From: Bradyrhizobium sp. LTSP885
GTDB taxonomy: Bacteria; Pseudomonadota; Alphaproteobacteria; Rhizobiales; Xanthobacteraceae
Reading direction: 5' to 3'
NCBI RefSeq assembly: GCF_000938305.1
Contig: NZ_JYMT01000021.1
Coordinates: forward strand, 348,765 to 412,764
Length of the DNA: 64,000 nucleotides
Part shown: one piece after another, positions 17,140 to 24,380 of the stretch
Layout of the letters: each line of letters starts with the position of its first letter
Position numbering within the stretch: the stretch's first letter is position 1
The notes under the pieces: model-generated
Told to the model about the DNA's origin: nothing
The model's input: the letters and a program-made list of their open reading frames with translations, nothing else
Databases searched by the model: none
Program-made: the position numbers and the translations under genes

Positions 17140-17600
17140 AGCAGCCCGACGGGCAAATCGGCAAAACCCGCCAAGCCCCCGCGATAAAAATATTTCGCTT
17201 TATCCGAAGACAAACTCAGTATATAGATTTGCCTGTCCCACCCGATCGAGGGGCGAGCGCACGTCACGAACGCGCGGTGGGATGCGGTGGACGCGGATTG
17301 CGCAACAGACGAGTGCGCATAAGGCGGACGGCGAAGTCGTGTGGTCCTTACGCTGCAATGCAGGCGGAAAGTTTTTGAGAGCTGACGCTTCCCAGAGACA
17401 ACGGTGGCAACAAAGCGCTCACCGGGGAGAGCACGAAGGAAACCGTAAACCCATCGCGCAGGGAAAGCCGGGTTGTTTCCGGTTACACCTGTGGTCCTAC
17501 CCCGGTGCTTTTTGTTGCACCGGGCCCATGGGTGCAATCGGCACCCGGCTTTCCCTGCGCCCTCTGTTCAAGAGAGGGCGAAACGAGAAGCAAAACTCGG
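17140..17600. repeat. dispersed structured repeat element (possible RNA)
   Basis: This gap has no convincing gene, although open frames run through it. It resembles, from memory, a high-copy intergenic repeat of Bradyrhizobium and relatives with a conserved core (around 17256-17345). Near its right side an 18-bp perfect inverted repeat (17456-17473 with 17543-17560) encloses an 8-bp hairpin (17501-17508 with 17517-17524, 8-base loop), followed at once by a second hairpin, CGCCCTCT/AGAGGGCG (17558-17565 onward). The left part holds an AT-rich stretch near 17190-17230 that could be a promoter. Element edges are approximate. Confidence 0.6.
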
Positions 17601-17647
17601 GCGAAACATGCCGCGAGAATGCGAAGCTGCGTCCCCATTCACAGATG

Positions 17648-17766
17648 TCATCGCCCGGCCTGTGCGCAATTGCGCACATGGACCGGGCGACCCAGTACGC
17701 CGCGGCCCATCGGCTCAAGCACCGCCGTCTCTGGAATACTGGATCGCCCGGACAAGCCGGGCGACG
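17648..17766. repeat. REP-like palindromic unit pair (TCGCCCGG type)
   Basis: Two hairpins with the same stem face each other. The first has TCGCCCGG (17650-17657) paired with CCGGGCGA (17682-17689) and encloses a perfect 18-base palindrome, TGTGCGCAATTGCGCACA, at 17660-17677. The second is TCGCCCGG (17744-17751), loop ACAAG, CCGGGCGA (17757-17764). CCAGTA after the first and TACTGG before the second also pair, so the whole unit can fold into one long cruciform. It lies between the structured repeat and the 3' end of the LuxR-type gene. Confidence 0.7.
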
Positions 17767-17790
17767 ACACCGATGTTGGCTATTGTCCTC

Positions 17791-18168
17791 TCACAAATTG
17801 ATCACACCGCGCCGCGCCGCATGCGCGACGGCGTCGGTGCGGCCGGTGGCGTCGAGTTTGTCGAGCAGCGAGCCGACATGAAACTTGGCGGTGTGGACGG
17901 AGATGCCGAGGCGGCGTGCGATCATCTTGTTCGACGCACCTTCGGCCAGCAGCGCCAGCACGTCGAGCTCGCGCGGCGTCAGTTCGAAGTCGCCAGGCGA
18001 GCCCGCGGCCTCCCGATCGCGCGAGACGATCGCGGCCGCGGCCGGCTCTCCCGGCGCGGCGAGGCGCAGGCCGGCGACGCCGCCGAGCAGCGTCGCCAGC
18101 CGGTCTGCCAGGACCGGATCGTCGATCTGCAGCGAGATCACGACGTCGGGTGCGGTCGCTTCGCTCAC
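17791..18168 (-). CDS. LuxR/NarL-type HTH regulator without a receiver domain
   Basis: A 125-residue regulator. Residues about 60-120 are a NarL-type helix-turn-helix: LTPRELDVLALLAEGASNKM, IARRLGISVHTAKFHVGSLL, then KLDATGRTDAVAHAARRGVI. The first 55 residues (VVISLQIDDPVLADRLATLL) resemble only the opening of a receiver; the usual phospho-acceptor Asp block and Lys are absent, so it is shorter than the usual 200-220 residues and cannot be a classical response regulator. Its start overlaps the stop of the upstream protease-like gene by four bases (ATGA), so the two are made together. That pairing is unusual and suggests the regulator answers to its partner protein, by inference. Confidence 0.85.
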   Translation of the reverse strand: MSEATAPDVVISLQIDDPVLADRLATLLGGVAGLRLAAPGEPAAAAIVSRDREAAGSPGDFELTPRELDVLALLAEGASNKMIARRLGISVHTAKFHVGSLLDKLDATGRTDAVAHAARRGVINL

Positions 18169-19031
18169 GCCTCCGGCCTTTCGCCGATCGTCACCCTGAC
18201 GTGCAACGGCTCACCACCACGACGGACCGTCACGTCGACCACGGTGCCGACGCTCTTCGGGCCCAGGCTCCGCGACAGCGCCCGCACGCCGGACAGCCGC
18301 TCATCATTGACGGCAATGATCACGTCGCCTTGCCGGATGCCGGCGGCGGCCGATGGACCGTCCTTGTCGACATTCATCACCATCGCGCCGATGCCGTCGT
18401 CGAGGCGGATCGGCTGCATCCCGAGGCCGAGATATCCGCGCGGGATGCGGCCGCTTCTTTCGAGCTGCGCCGCGACGCGCTCGATGGTCGAGGTCGGGAT
18501 CGTCAGCACGCGGCGCGGACCGAGGACTGCCATGCCGAAAGCGTCTCCTTCGGCATTCAGCGCCAGTCCGCCCTGCTGGCTGTGCCGCAGCCGCACGTCG
18601 AGTTCGACCCGTGCGTCGATCTCGCCGCCACGCATGCTGCGCCAGGCCGCGCCCGACAGCGAGACCATGCCGAGCCGCGCGGTTGGGGCGCCGCTATCAG
18701 CCGCGACGACAACCGCAAGCGATCCCAGCGCCGGGATATTTGCCGACAGTTTGACTGGGGCGATATCTCCGTCGATCCGCAGCAGCGCGATGTCGGTGGT
18801 GTGGTCGCGCCCGGCGACGGTCGCCTGCCGCCGGCTGCCGTCGGAAAGTTGGATTTCGACCTCGCCTTCGTCGGCCAGCGCCTCGTCCGCGGTGACGATG
18901 AGGCCGGGCTTCCAGACGAAGCCGGACGCCCGCAGACGATGCGAATGCACGGAGACGATCGCGGGTGCGGCGCGCGCGACCGCCTCCGCAAGGGCTGAAG
19001 AGAGGGCGGAGAGGGTGGTCGAATCGGTCAT
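18165..19031 (-). CDS. HtrA/S1C-like protein with PDZ domain and lost catalytic residues
   Basis: A 288-residue protein with the trypsin-like fold and one PDZ domain of HtrA/DegP proteases. Aligned by eye to DegP, the catalytic His (TNNHVV) is replaced by Glu50 (TADEAL), Asp80 (TTDIALLRID) is kept, and the Ser of GNSGGAL is replaced by Gln153 (SQQGGLAL). The PDZ part is at about 195-280 (RGYLGLGMQPIRL, AAGIRQGDVIIAVND). It has no signal peptide, unlike secreted HtrA proteins, so it is probably cytoplasmic. AGGAG six bases before the ATG at 19031 sets the start. It precedes and overlaps the LuxR-type gene. It is likely a binding or sensing protein rather than a protease; the loss of two of three catalytic residues is seen directly, the role is inference. 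Confidence 0.85.
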   Translation of the reverse strand: MTDSTTLSALSSALAEAVARAAPAIVSVHSHRLRASGFVWKPGLIVTADEALADEGEVEIQLSDGSRRQATVAGRDHTTDIALLRIDGDIAPVKLSANIPALGSLAVVVAADSGAPTARLGMVSLSGAAWRSMRGGEIDARVELDVRLRHSQQGGLALNAEGDAFGMAVLGPRRVLTIPTSTIERVAAQLERSGRIPRGYLGLGMQPIRLDDGIGAMVMNVDKDGPSAAAGIRQGDVIIAVNDERLSGVRALSRSLGPKSVGTVVDVTVRRGGEPLHVRVTIGERPEA

Positions 19032-19144
19032 GGAAAGCTCCTGTGGCTTCCCTCAATCTGGGATGCCGCCGGCGGTCCGGAAACTGGCCGAATGGGCAGG
19101 GTCCGGCTCCGCGCCGGCAACCACTGCCAATAGGCGTGGATCGG

Positions 19145-19267
19145 TCAGATTCGGTCCCGGGTCCTCCAGGCGAACAGCAGGAAGGCGGCCACGACGGCGA
19201 CCACGATTAGCATCCAGTTCTGGCCCTCGAAGCCGAGGATATGAAAAGGCCGTATCAGAAATTGCAC
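19145..19267 (-). CDS. 40-residue single-helix membrane protein
   Basis: A short open frame from GTG at 19267 to TGA at 19145 encodes 40 residues: an aromatic opening (QFLIRPFHILGFEGQNW), one membrane helix (MLIVVAVVAAFLLFAW) and a basic tail (RTRDRI), giving an Nout/Cin-like charge pattern. AAGGGG lies about seven bases before the GTG. It sits 113 bases upstream of the protease-like gene and about 100 bases downstream of the KdpE-like gene. Its size recalls KdpF, but the sequence does not match what I remember of KdpF. The composition strongly suggests a real membrane peptide; the function is unknown. Confidence 0.55.
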   Translation of the reverse strand: MQFLIRPFHILGFEGQNWMLIVVAVVAAFLLFAWRTRDRI

Positions 19268-19368
19268 CGCGCGCCCCTTTTCGAGGCAAACTAAGGCTTT
19301 CCGCGATGGAAATATATTATTTTTGTATGTCTGTCCCGGCCGGTCGCGCCCGATGTGGCGTCGGTATT

Positions 19369-20082
19369 TCAGACCGCCACGATGGGTTCCAGGCGGTTCT
19401 CCAGCCGGTAGCCAACCCCGGACTCGGTGATCAGCAGACGCGGCTGGTTTGGATCGGCCTCGATCTTCTGGCGGAGCTTGCGCACCAGGATACGCAGGTA
19501 CTGGATGTTGTCCCGCTGGTTGCCGGTCCAGATCTCCTTCAGCAGCTGATCGTGCGTCACCACAAGCCCGACATGCATCGCCAGGATGTGCAGCAGGCGG
19601 TATTCCTTCCGGGTCAGCTTGATCCTGGCGTCGTTGAGCGAGACGGTCCGGCTGGCGAGATCGACGGCGAGCGGCCCGACCACGACCACCGGATTCTCGG
19701 TGGCGCTCTTGAAATAGCGGCGCAACGCAGCGTCGCTGCGCGCGAGAAGCTCGGCCATGCCGAACGGCTTCACCACGTAGTCGTCGGCGCCCGCCTGCAG
19801 CAGGCGGACCTTCTCATCCTCGTTGGCTTCGACGGAGAGCACGATGACCGGAACGTTCGACCACGAGCGCAGCCGCTCGAGTGCCTCGCTGCCGTGCAGG
19901 TCCGGCAGACCAAGATCGAGAATCACGAGGTCGGGCGAATTGAACGTCGCGATCTTCAGTCCCTCGGCGGCATTCTCCGCCTCGAGGACCGAGAAGCCAT
20001 GGATCTCGAAGCCCGCGCGCAGGAAACGCCGGATCTTCGGCTCGTCGTCGATCAAGAGGACGAGGTTGCTCGGCTTACTCAT
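19369..20082 (-). CDS. KdpE-like response regulator
   Basis: A 237-residue OmpR-type regulator with LLIDDEPKIRRFLRAGFE at the start, phospho-acceptor Asp56 in LVILDLGLPDLHG, Lys in DDYVVKPFG and a winged helix with LTRKEYRLLHILAMHVGLVV and LRQKIEADPNQPRLLITE. These runs are the KdpE signature. KdpE controls the kdpFABC potassium pump, but no kdp transport gene is in the window, so this is an orphan pair or a KdpE relative with another target. Its ATG lies inside the 3' end of the sensor gene (8-base overlap), so the two are translated together. The final residues after the GYRLE signature are a short tail. Confidence 0.9.
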   Translation of the reverse strand: MSKPSNLVLLIDDEPKIRRFLRAGFEIHGFSVLEAENAAEGLKIATFNSPDLVILDLGLPDLHGSEALERLRSWSNVPVIVLSVEANEDEKVRLLQAGADDYVVKPFGMAELLARSDAALRRYFKSATENPVVVVGPLAVDLASRTVSLNDARIKLTRKEYRLLHILAMHVGLVVTHDQLLKEIWTGNQRDNIQYLRILVRKLRQKIEADPNQPRLLITESGVGYRLENRLEPIVAV

Positions 20083-21691
20083 CGTCGAAGGCGGCCAGTT
20101 CCGAGGTTTCGCATTGAAGGGCAGGTAGCAAGATCGATGCCGTGGTGCCGAGACCCTGGCCGCGACTGGCGATTTCGACGGTGCCGCTGTGGGTCGTGAC
20201 GAAAGTAGACGCGATCCAGAAGCCGAGCCCGGAGCCCGGGATACTGGCCTGATGGCGCTCGCTGCGAAACGATTTGCGGCCGATATGGCGCTGCTCGTCC
20301 GGTGTGATGCCGACGCCCTGGTCGACGATCGATATGATGACGCGCCCGCGGTCGTGTCGGGTCAGGACCTTGATCGTCGAGCCGGACGGCGAATATTTGG
20401 CGGCGTTCTCCAAAAGCTGGCCGCAGGCCTCCTCGATCAGGCCGGAATCGACATTGAGCAGCGGCAGTTCGTCCTCGAACGCGATCTCCAGGAGATGCGC
20501 CTGAAGGCGCCGGGCGCGGCCCTTCACCGCGGCATTGACGATGTCGCGCGGATCGGCCCATTCGAGACGGGGGGTCAGCCCGCCGGCGGTCACCCGCGTG
20601 GCATTCAAGAGGTTCCGGATATGGCCGTCGAGGTGGGCGACCTCCTCCGAAATCGCTTCCGTCAGCGAGTGGAGCCGCTCGTCATCGCGAACCGCCTGCA
20701 TCGAGTCCATGACGCTCACCGACCCCCGGATCGCCGCCAGAGGCGAGCGCAGCTCATGCGAGAGCGTGCCGTGGAAGGCGTCGCGCAACAGTTCGGCCTG
20801 CAGATGCAGCCGGGCGTCGTCCATCGCCTTGCCGATATCGAGCCGTTGCAGCGTCAGTGTGACCTCTTCGAGGATCGCCTCGACGCGCCGGGTCCGGCTC
20901 CGGATCTCATCGAGGGTGCCGTGCCCGACATTGATGGCGATGACGCCGTGGACCACCGTCTCGGAACTGATGGTGCGCAGCAGCCAGATATTCTGCGACG
21001 GTGCATCGACGACGCTGCGGCCGGTCGCGCCGACGGTCTCCGTCATGGCCGTCACGGCCTCCAGCACTGTCGGCGGGGCGATCGCAGATCCCGGCAGCGA
21101 TTTGAAGTGGCCGTCCGAGGCGGCGACGAACAGCGCCCCGCGCGCGCCGAGCGTATGCGAGAGGTAATAGTGAATGGCGGCGATCAGGTCGGAGACCGTG
21201 AAGCAGGCGGCCAGCCGCTTCGAGAATCCATAGAGATGCTGGATCTCCCTCTCACGGCGCCGCAGCAGCTCGGTCTCGCGCCGCAGCCGCGACGCAAGAT
21301 TGCTGGTCGCCAGCGCCACGACGAGGAACAGCAGAAGGTCGACGGCCTCCTGCGGGTTGTCGACCCGAAAGCTGTAGACCGGTTCGAAGAAGAAGAAATC
21401 GGAGGCGGCGATTGCGGCCAGCGACGCGAACGTGCTCGCCCATATGCCCCAGCGCGTGGCTGCGAAGATGATCGGGATCAGATAGGCGACGGGGATCAGG
21501 GTGGCCGCGACCATCGAGTCGAGCACGAACAGCAGTGCCGTGATCAGCAGGATCGAGCCGACCGACAGCACGAGAGGCAGCACGTCGAGCCGCATCGCCC
21601 ACGACGATTGCGTCTCGTCGGTCAATACGGCGTCAGGTGTCGTTTCAGTGCGGCGCGTTCGGGCATCCGCGAGCCGTTGAAACAGAGGCAT
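20075..21691 (-). CDS. KdpD-like sensor kinase lacking the N-terminal KdpD/Usp domains
   Basis: A membrane sensor kinase of about 538 residues. It has four close hydrophobic helices of the DUF4118 type (LPLVLSVGSILLITALLFVL through AVDLLLFLVVALATSNLASR) with the typical SDFFFFEPVYSF between them. A GAF-like region follows, then the phosphoacceptor in GTLSHELRSPLAAIRG, and a HATPase with LLENAAKYSP, DQGVGI and GSGLGFWI. Full KdpD is about 900 residues and starts with a cytoplasmic KdpD domain and a Usp domain; both are missing here, so this is the shorter form. The start is uncertain: the ATG at 21691 lacks a good ribosome site and a GTG about 40 bases upstream is possible. It overlaps the KdpE-like gene. 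Confidence 0.85.
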   Translation of the reverse strand: MPLFQRLADARTRRTETTPDAVLTDETQSSWAMRLDVLPLVLSVGSILLITALLFVLDSMVAATLIPVAYLIPIIFAATRWGIWASTFASLAAIAASDFFFFEPVYSFRVDNPQEAVDLLLFLVVALATSNLASRLRRETELLRRREREIQHLYGFSKRLAACFTVSDLIAAIHYYLSHTLGARGALFVAASDGHFKSLPGSAIAPPTVLEAVTAMTETVGATGRSVVDAPSQNIWLLRTISSETVVHGVIAINVGHGTLDEIRSRTRRVEAILEEVTLTLQRLDIGKAMDDARLHLQAELLRDAFHGTLSHELRSPLAAIRGSVSVMDSMQAVRDDERLHSLTEAISEEVAHLDGHIRNLLNATRVTAGGLTPRLEWADPRDIVNAAVKGRARRLQAHLLEIAFEDELPLLNVDSGLIEEACGQLLENAAKYSPSGSTIKVLTRHDRGRVIISIVDQGVGITPDEQRHIGRKSFRSERHQASIPGSGLGFWIASTFVTTHSGTVEIASRGQGLGTTASILLPALQCETSELAAFDDE

Positions 21692-22006
21692 GGAATCAAT
21701 CAAGTATTTTGCTCTCGTAGAGAAAGACACCGGAAGATTCTCGCTCTGGCCTTCCGGGCCAGCACAGAATCCGCCCCGGCAACATCCGACAGGTGTACCG
21801 AACACGAAACGGTACGCCGCCAAAATGGCCCGCGTCCGCGCAAATGCTCAACGTCCGATCGTCGTTATTGCCCCGATGTCGCCAACTACCCAGCGACCCG
21901 AGCATTCCTCAGAACCGGATATAGATTCAATGTTGTTGGAGCGGACGGGATATATAAAAGTAATAGCCGCGGCTCGACGCGGCGGCTTGCGGATCGGTTC
22001 GAGGGT
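21692..22006. other. intergenic region upstream of the KdpD-like gene, with a dyad
   Basis: No gene is convincing here. It holds an inverted repeat GTACCG (21795-21800), nine bases, CGGTAC (21810-21815), about 105 bases upstream of the sensor start, a plausible operator. A local AT-rich run (around 21945-21965) precedes the stop of the next minus-strand gene. The promoter for the KdpD/E-like pair must lie in this stretch. Confidence 0.4.
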
Positions 22007-22813
22007 TCAGCGCAGATGCGGCAGGGGCGATTTGTCGTCGGATCTCTGCAGCAGCTCGTTGACGTAGCCGAGCGCGAGTTTTTCCCCTGCGAGCTCCGGC
22101 TTCGACGCCCGGTACAGACCGGATTCGCCGATCTGGTTGGCCCGCGGCGGCGTCAGTTTGCTGATTGCCGCCGAGCTGATGTATTTGGGCGGATAGAGAT
22201 AGAAGTCCATCAGCGGGGTCAGCGAAGAGCCGGATTGCCGCTTCAGGATGGACAGCGCCGTTGCGCCGGCGTCCGGATAAAGGGCGCTCCAGCCGGCGAA
22301 GCTGCTGGCCAATATCTCCAGCGACAGGATCGCGGTCGCGATCTCGACAAAGCCCTGGTGGGACTTCTTGGCGCTTCGGGTCGTCGACGCCTTTCGCAGC
22401 CGTTGCCGGAATTCGCGATGGCGTTCGATGAAGGGCCCGAGCCTGGCGCGCCACAACATGTCGGGCAGGCAGGCATAGCCGTGAACGTCGTGATAGCTCT
22501 CGATCAGGTTGCGGCACTGCGCCGTGAGATTGGCCGGCAGGAAGTCGAGATCGATATCGTCGATCCCGCCATCGAGGGCCGCATCGTTTGCACAGTTCGT
22601 AACGTTCGCCACGACGAGCGATGCTCCGTTGCATCGAAGCGAACGATTTCGCTCCAGCAACAAGCTTAGCCAATGGCTGCATATATCTTCGATGGAGGTA
22701 TCCGGCGGTTTCCATAGCAATAAAATAGCAATCGTATCGATTCCGAGCGCAGCGCTTGCCGCGCTATGGCGGAAATGACACAGCCCGCTGCAATCTGTTG
22801 CAGCGTGTCGCAA
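22007..22813 (-). CDS. hypothetical protein, start uncertain
   Basis: An open frame of up to 268 residues that I do not recognise. From about residue 60 onward the composition looks like a real protein: IDDIDLDFLPANLTAQC, then YHDVHGYACLPDMLWRARLG, a basic helix (FIERHREFRQRLRKAS), a hydrophobic helix (FVEIATAILSLEILASSFAGW) and a Lys/Arg-rich end. The first 40 residues look less protein-like and lie in the AT-rich upstream zone, so the true start may be internal, for example the GTG that begins VANVTNC. The function is unknown. It is on the same strand as the KdpD-like gene, with 315 bases between, and diverges from the RND operon across an AT-rich gap. Confidence 0.5.
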   Translation of the reverse strand: MRHAATDCSGLCHFRHSAASAALGIDTIAILLLWKPPDTSIEDICSHWLSLLLERNRSLRCNGASLVVANVTNCANDAALDGGIDDIDLDFLPANLTAQCRNLIESYHDVHGYACLPDMLWRARLGPFIERHREFRQRLRKASTTRSAKKSHQGFVEIATAILSLEILASSFAGWSALYPDAGATALSILKRQSGSSLTPLMDFYLYPPKYISSAAISKLTPPRANQIGESGLYRASKPELAGEKLALGYVNELLQRSDDKSPLPHLR

Positions 22814-23115
22814 GATCTTAACAAAACGTCACGCCGTTCGCCGGGTTCTTGAGCAAGTGCGTAAGCAAATGACGCTTATGTGCGCAACTAACGTCAGGAG
22901 GATCGCTTCGGATATTTTATCTTAATGAAAGCGTGGGGAGACCCGTATCGCCTTTTTCTCGGTGCCCCGGGAATGATTACGCTGGCCTTACACGCGCGAG
23001 CGCTCGAAGCGTCGGTTGCATTAGCTTGGGGCAAAATCATGAAGAGGCTTCTTTATAGCGGGCGTATCGTTGTCGGCGGTGGGTGCGTCTCGGATACTAT
23101 GACGATTGTAGTGTT
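22814..23115. other. AT-richer divergent region upstream of the RND operon
   Basis: About 300 bases of lower GC between a minus-strand unknown gene and the efflux operon. It contains an imperfect dyad, TAAGC-N7-GCTTA, near 22860-22877, and AT-rich runs (around 22910-22925) that could hold the operon promoter. A 26-codon frame, ATG at 23039 to TGA at 23119, overlaps the first ATG of the efflux operon (ATGA) and could be a leader peptide; evidence for its translation is weak. No convincing longer gene is present. Confidence 0.4.
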
Positions 23116-24345
23116 ATGATGATTGTAGCGAACAGGAATTGGCGGCGTACGGCGATCCTCGTCGCAGCGATGGTGCTGGCGGCGGGCGGTCTATATGCCG
23201 CGGGTCGAATATTCGCGCCGCATGCCAAATCATCCGAAGTGTCGAGCCAGGCCCGCGCGAAGCCGCCGCGCTATATACCCACAGCCGCGGAATGGGCGAC
23301 GCTGTCAGTCGAGCCGGTGGTGGAGCGCGTCTTTCGTGCCGAGCACATCACTGAAGGCAAGGTCGCGGTCAACGAAGAGAGCTCGACGCCGATCTTTTCG
23401 CCCTATGCCGGGCGGGTCATCAAACTCCTGGTCAAGCCCAGCGACGTTGTCGAGCGCGGTCAGCCGCTGTTCGTGGTGGAAGCCACCGACGCCGTGCAGG
23501 CGCTGAACGATTTCGTTGCGGCGCTGGGTACACTCAACACCGCCCGCTCGAAGCTGAAGCTGGCCGAGACCGTCGAGAAGCGGGCCAACGATCTTTATGC
23601 CGGCAAGGCCGTGCCGCTGAAGGACTGGCAGCAGGCGCAGGCCGATCTGACCACGGCCCAGAACGACTTGCGTTCGGCCGAGACCGCGCTCGAAGCGACG
23701 CATAACCGATTGCGGATCCTCGGCCGGTCCGAGGAGCAGATCACGTCGTTCGAGCAGACCAGGCAGATCAGCGCCGATACGCCGATCTACTCGCCGATCG
23801 GAGGCACCGTCGTCCAGCGCAAGGTAGGTCCGGGTCAGTTCATCAGCAGCGGCGCCAGCGATCCGGTGTTCGTCATCGGAGACCTTTCCACGGTTTGGTT
23901 GACGGCTTTCGTGCGCGAGAGCGAGGCGGCCGATGTCGCTGTCGGGCAGGAGATGGCGTTCACCGTGCTGGCTCTGCCGGGCAAGGCGTACACGGCCAAG
24001 CTCGACTATGTCGCTGCGGCGATTGATCCGGCAACCCGCCGCTTGCTGGTGCGCGCGACGCTCGACAACAGGGACGGCCAGCTCAAGCCGGAGATGTTCG
24101 CCAGCGTCACGATCTATGCCGGCGGCAACCGTCCCTCCGTCGGCGCGCCGAAGCAGGCGCTGATCTATGAGGGTGATCACGTCCGGCTTTGGGTTGCGCA
24201 TGATGACAAGTCGATCGAGTTACGTGAGATCGAAACCGGCCTGACCAACGGCAATCTGGTCGAGGTTCGCACCAATCTGAAGGCCGGCGAGCAGATCGTG
24301 ACCCGAGGCAGCCTGTTCATCGATCGGGCTGCGTCCGGCAGTTAG
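23116..24345 (+). CDS. RND efflux periplasmic adaptor (HlyD/CzcB family)
   Basis: A 409-residue membrane fusion protein. It has one N-terminal anchor helix (AILVAAMVLAAGGLYAAG) and a lipoyl/barrel-sandwich half at SPYAGRVIKLLVKPSDVVER, followed by GQPLFVVEATD. A coiled-coil hairpin (about 140-215, NDFVAALGTLNTARSKLKLA onward) leads to the second lipoyl half SPIGGTVVQRKVGPGQFI, a beta-barrel (TVWLTAFVRESEAADVAVGQ) and a membrane-proximal domain. It joins the inner-membrane pump to the TolC-type channel across the periplasm. The start is not secure: ATG at 23116 and 23119 both lack a strong ribosome site. The permease gene follows after 35 bases. The Cys/His metal-binding N-terminal extension seen in some CusB/CzcB proteins is absent. 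Confidence 0.9.
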   Translation: MMIVANRNWRRTAILVAAMVLAAGGLYAAGRIFAPHAKSSEVSSQARAKPPRYIPTAAEWATLSVEPVVERVFRAEHITEGKVAVNEESSTPIFSPYAGRVIKLLVKPSDVVERGQPLFVVEATDAVQALNDFVAALGTLNTARSKLKLAETVEKRANDLYAGKAVPLKDWQQAQADLTTAQNDLRSAETALEATHNRLRILGRSEEQITSFEQTRQISADTPIYSPIGGTVVQRKVGPGQFISSGASDPVFVIGDLSTVWLTAFVRESEAADVAVGQEMAFTVLALPGKAYTAKLDYVAAAIDPATRRLLVRATLDNRDGQLKPEMFASVTIYAGGNRPSVGAPKQALIYEGDHVRLWVAHDDKSIELREIETGLTNGNLVEVRTNLKAGEQIVTRGSLFIDRAASGS

Positions 24346-24380
24346 CCTTTAGCCGCCATCACGCGCAAAGATCGGATCGC

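Noticed and set aside
17126..17881. Open frame of 251 codons on the plus strand across the repeat region
   Set aside because: It runs through the structured repeats and into the 3' end of the LuxR-type gene, is Arg/Gly-rich, and lacks a ribosome site. Open frames in high-GC repeats are common.
18165..19031. Active HtrA/DegP protease annotation
   Set aside because: The His and Ser positions carry Glu and Gln, and no signal peptide is visible, so active protease function is not supported.
21927..22715. Alternative minus-strand frame of 262 codons overlapping the unknown gene at 22007
   Set aside because: After its first ~45 residues it becomes Arg-rich and shadow-like, whereas the frame ending at 22007 looks protein-like over its last 200 residues.
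22925..23119. 64-codon plus-strand frame before the efflux adaptor
   Set aside because: The long form has no ribosome site and no recognisable motif; only its last 26 codons (from 23039) are worth testing as a leader peptide.
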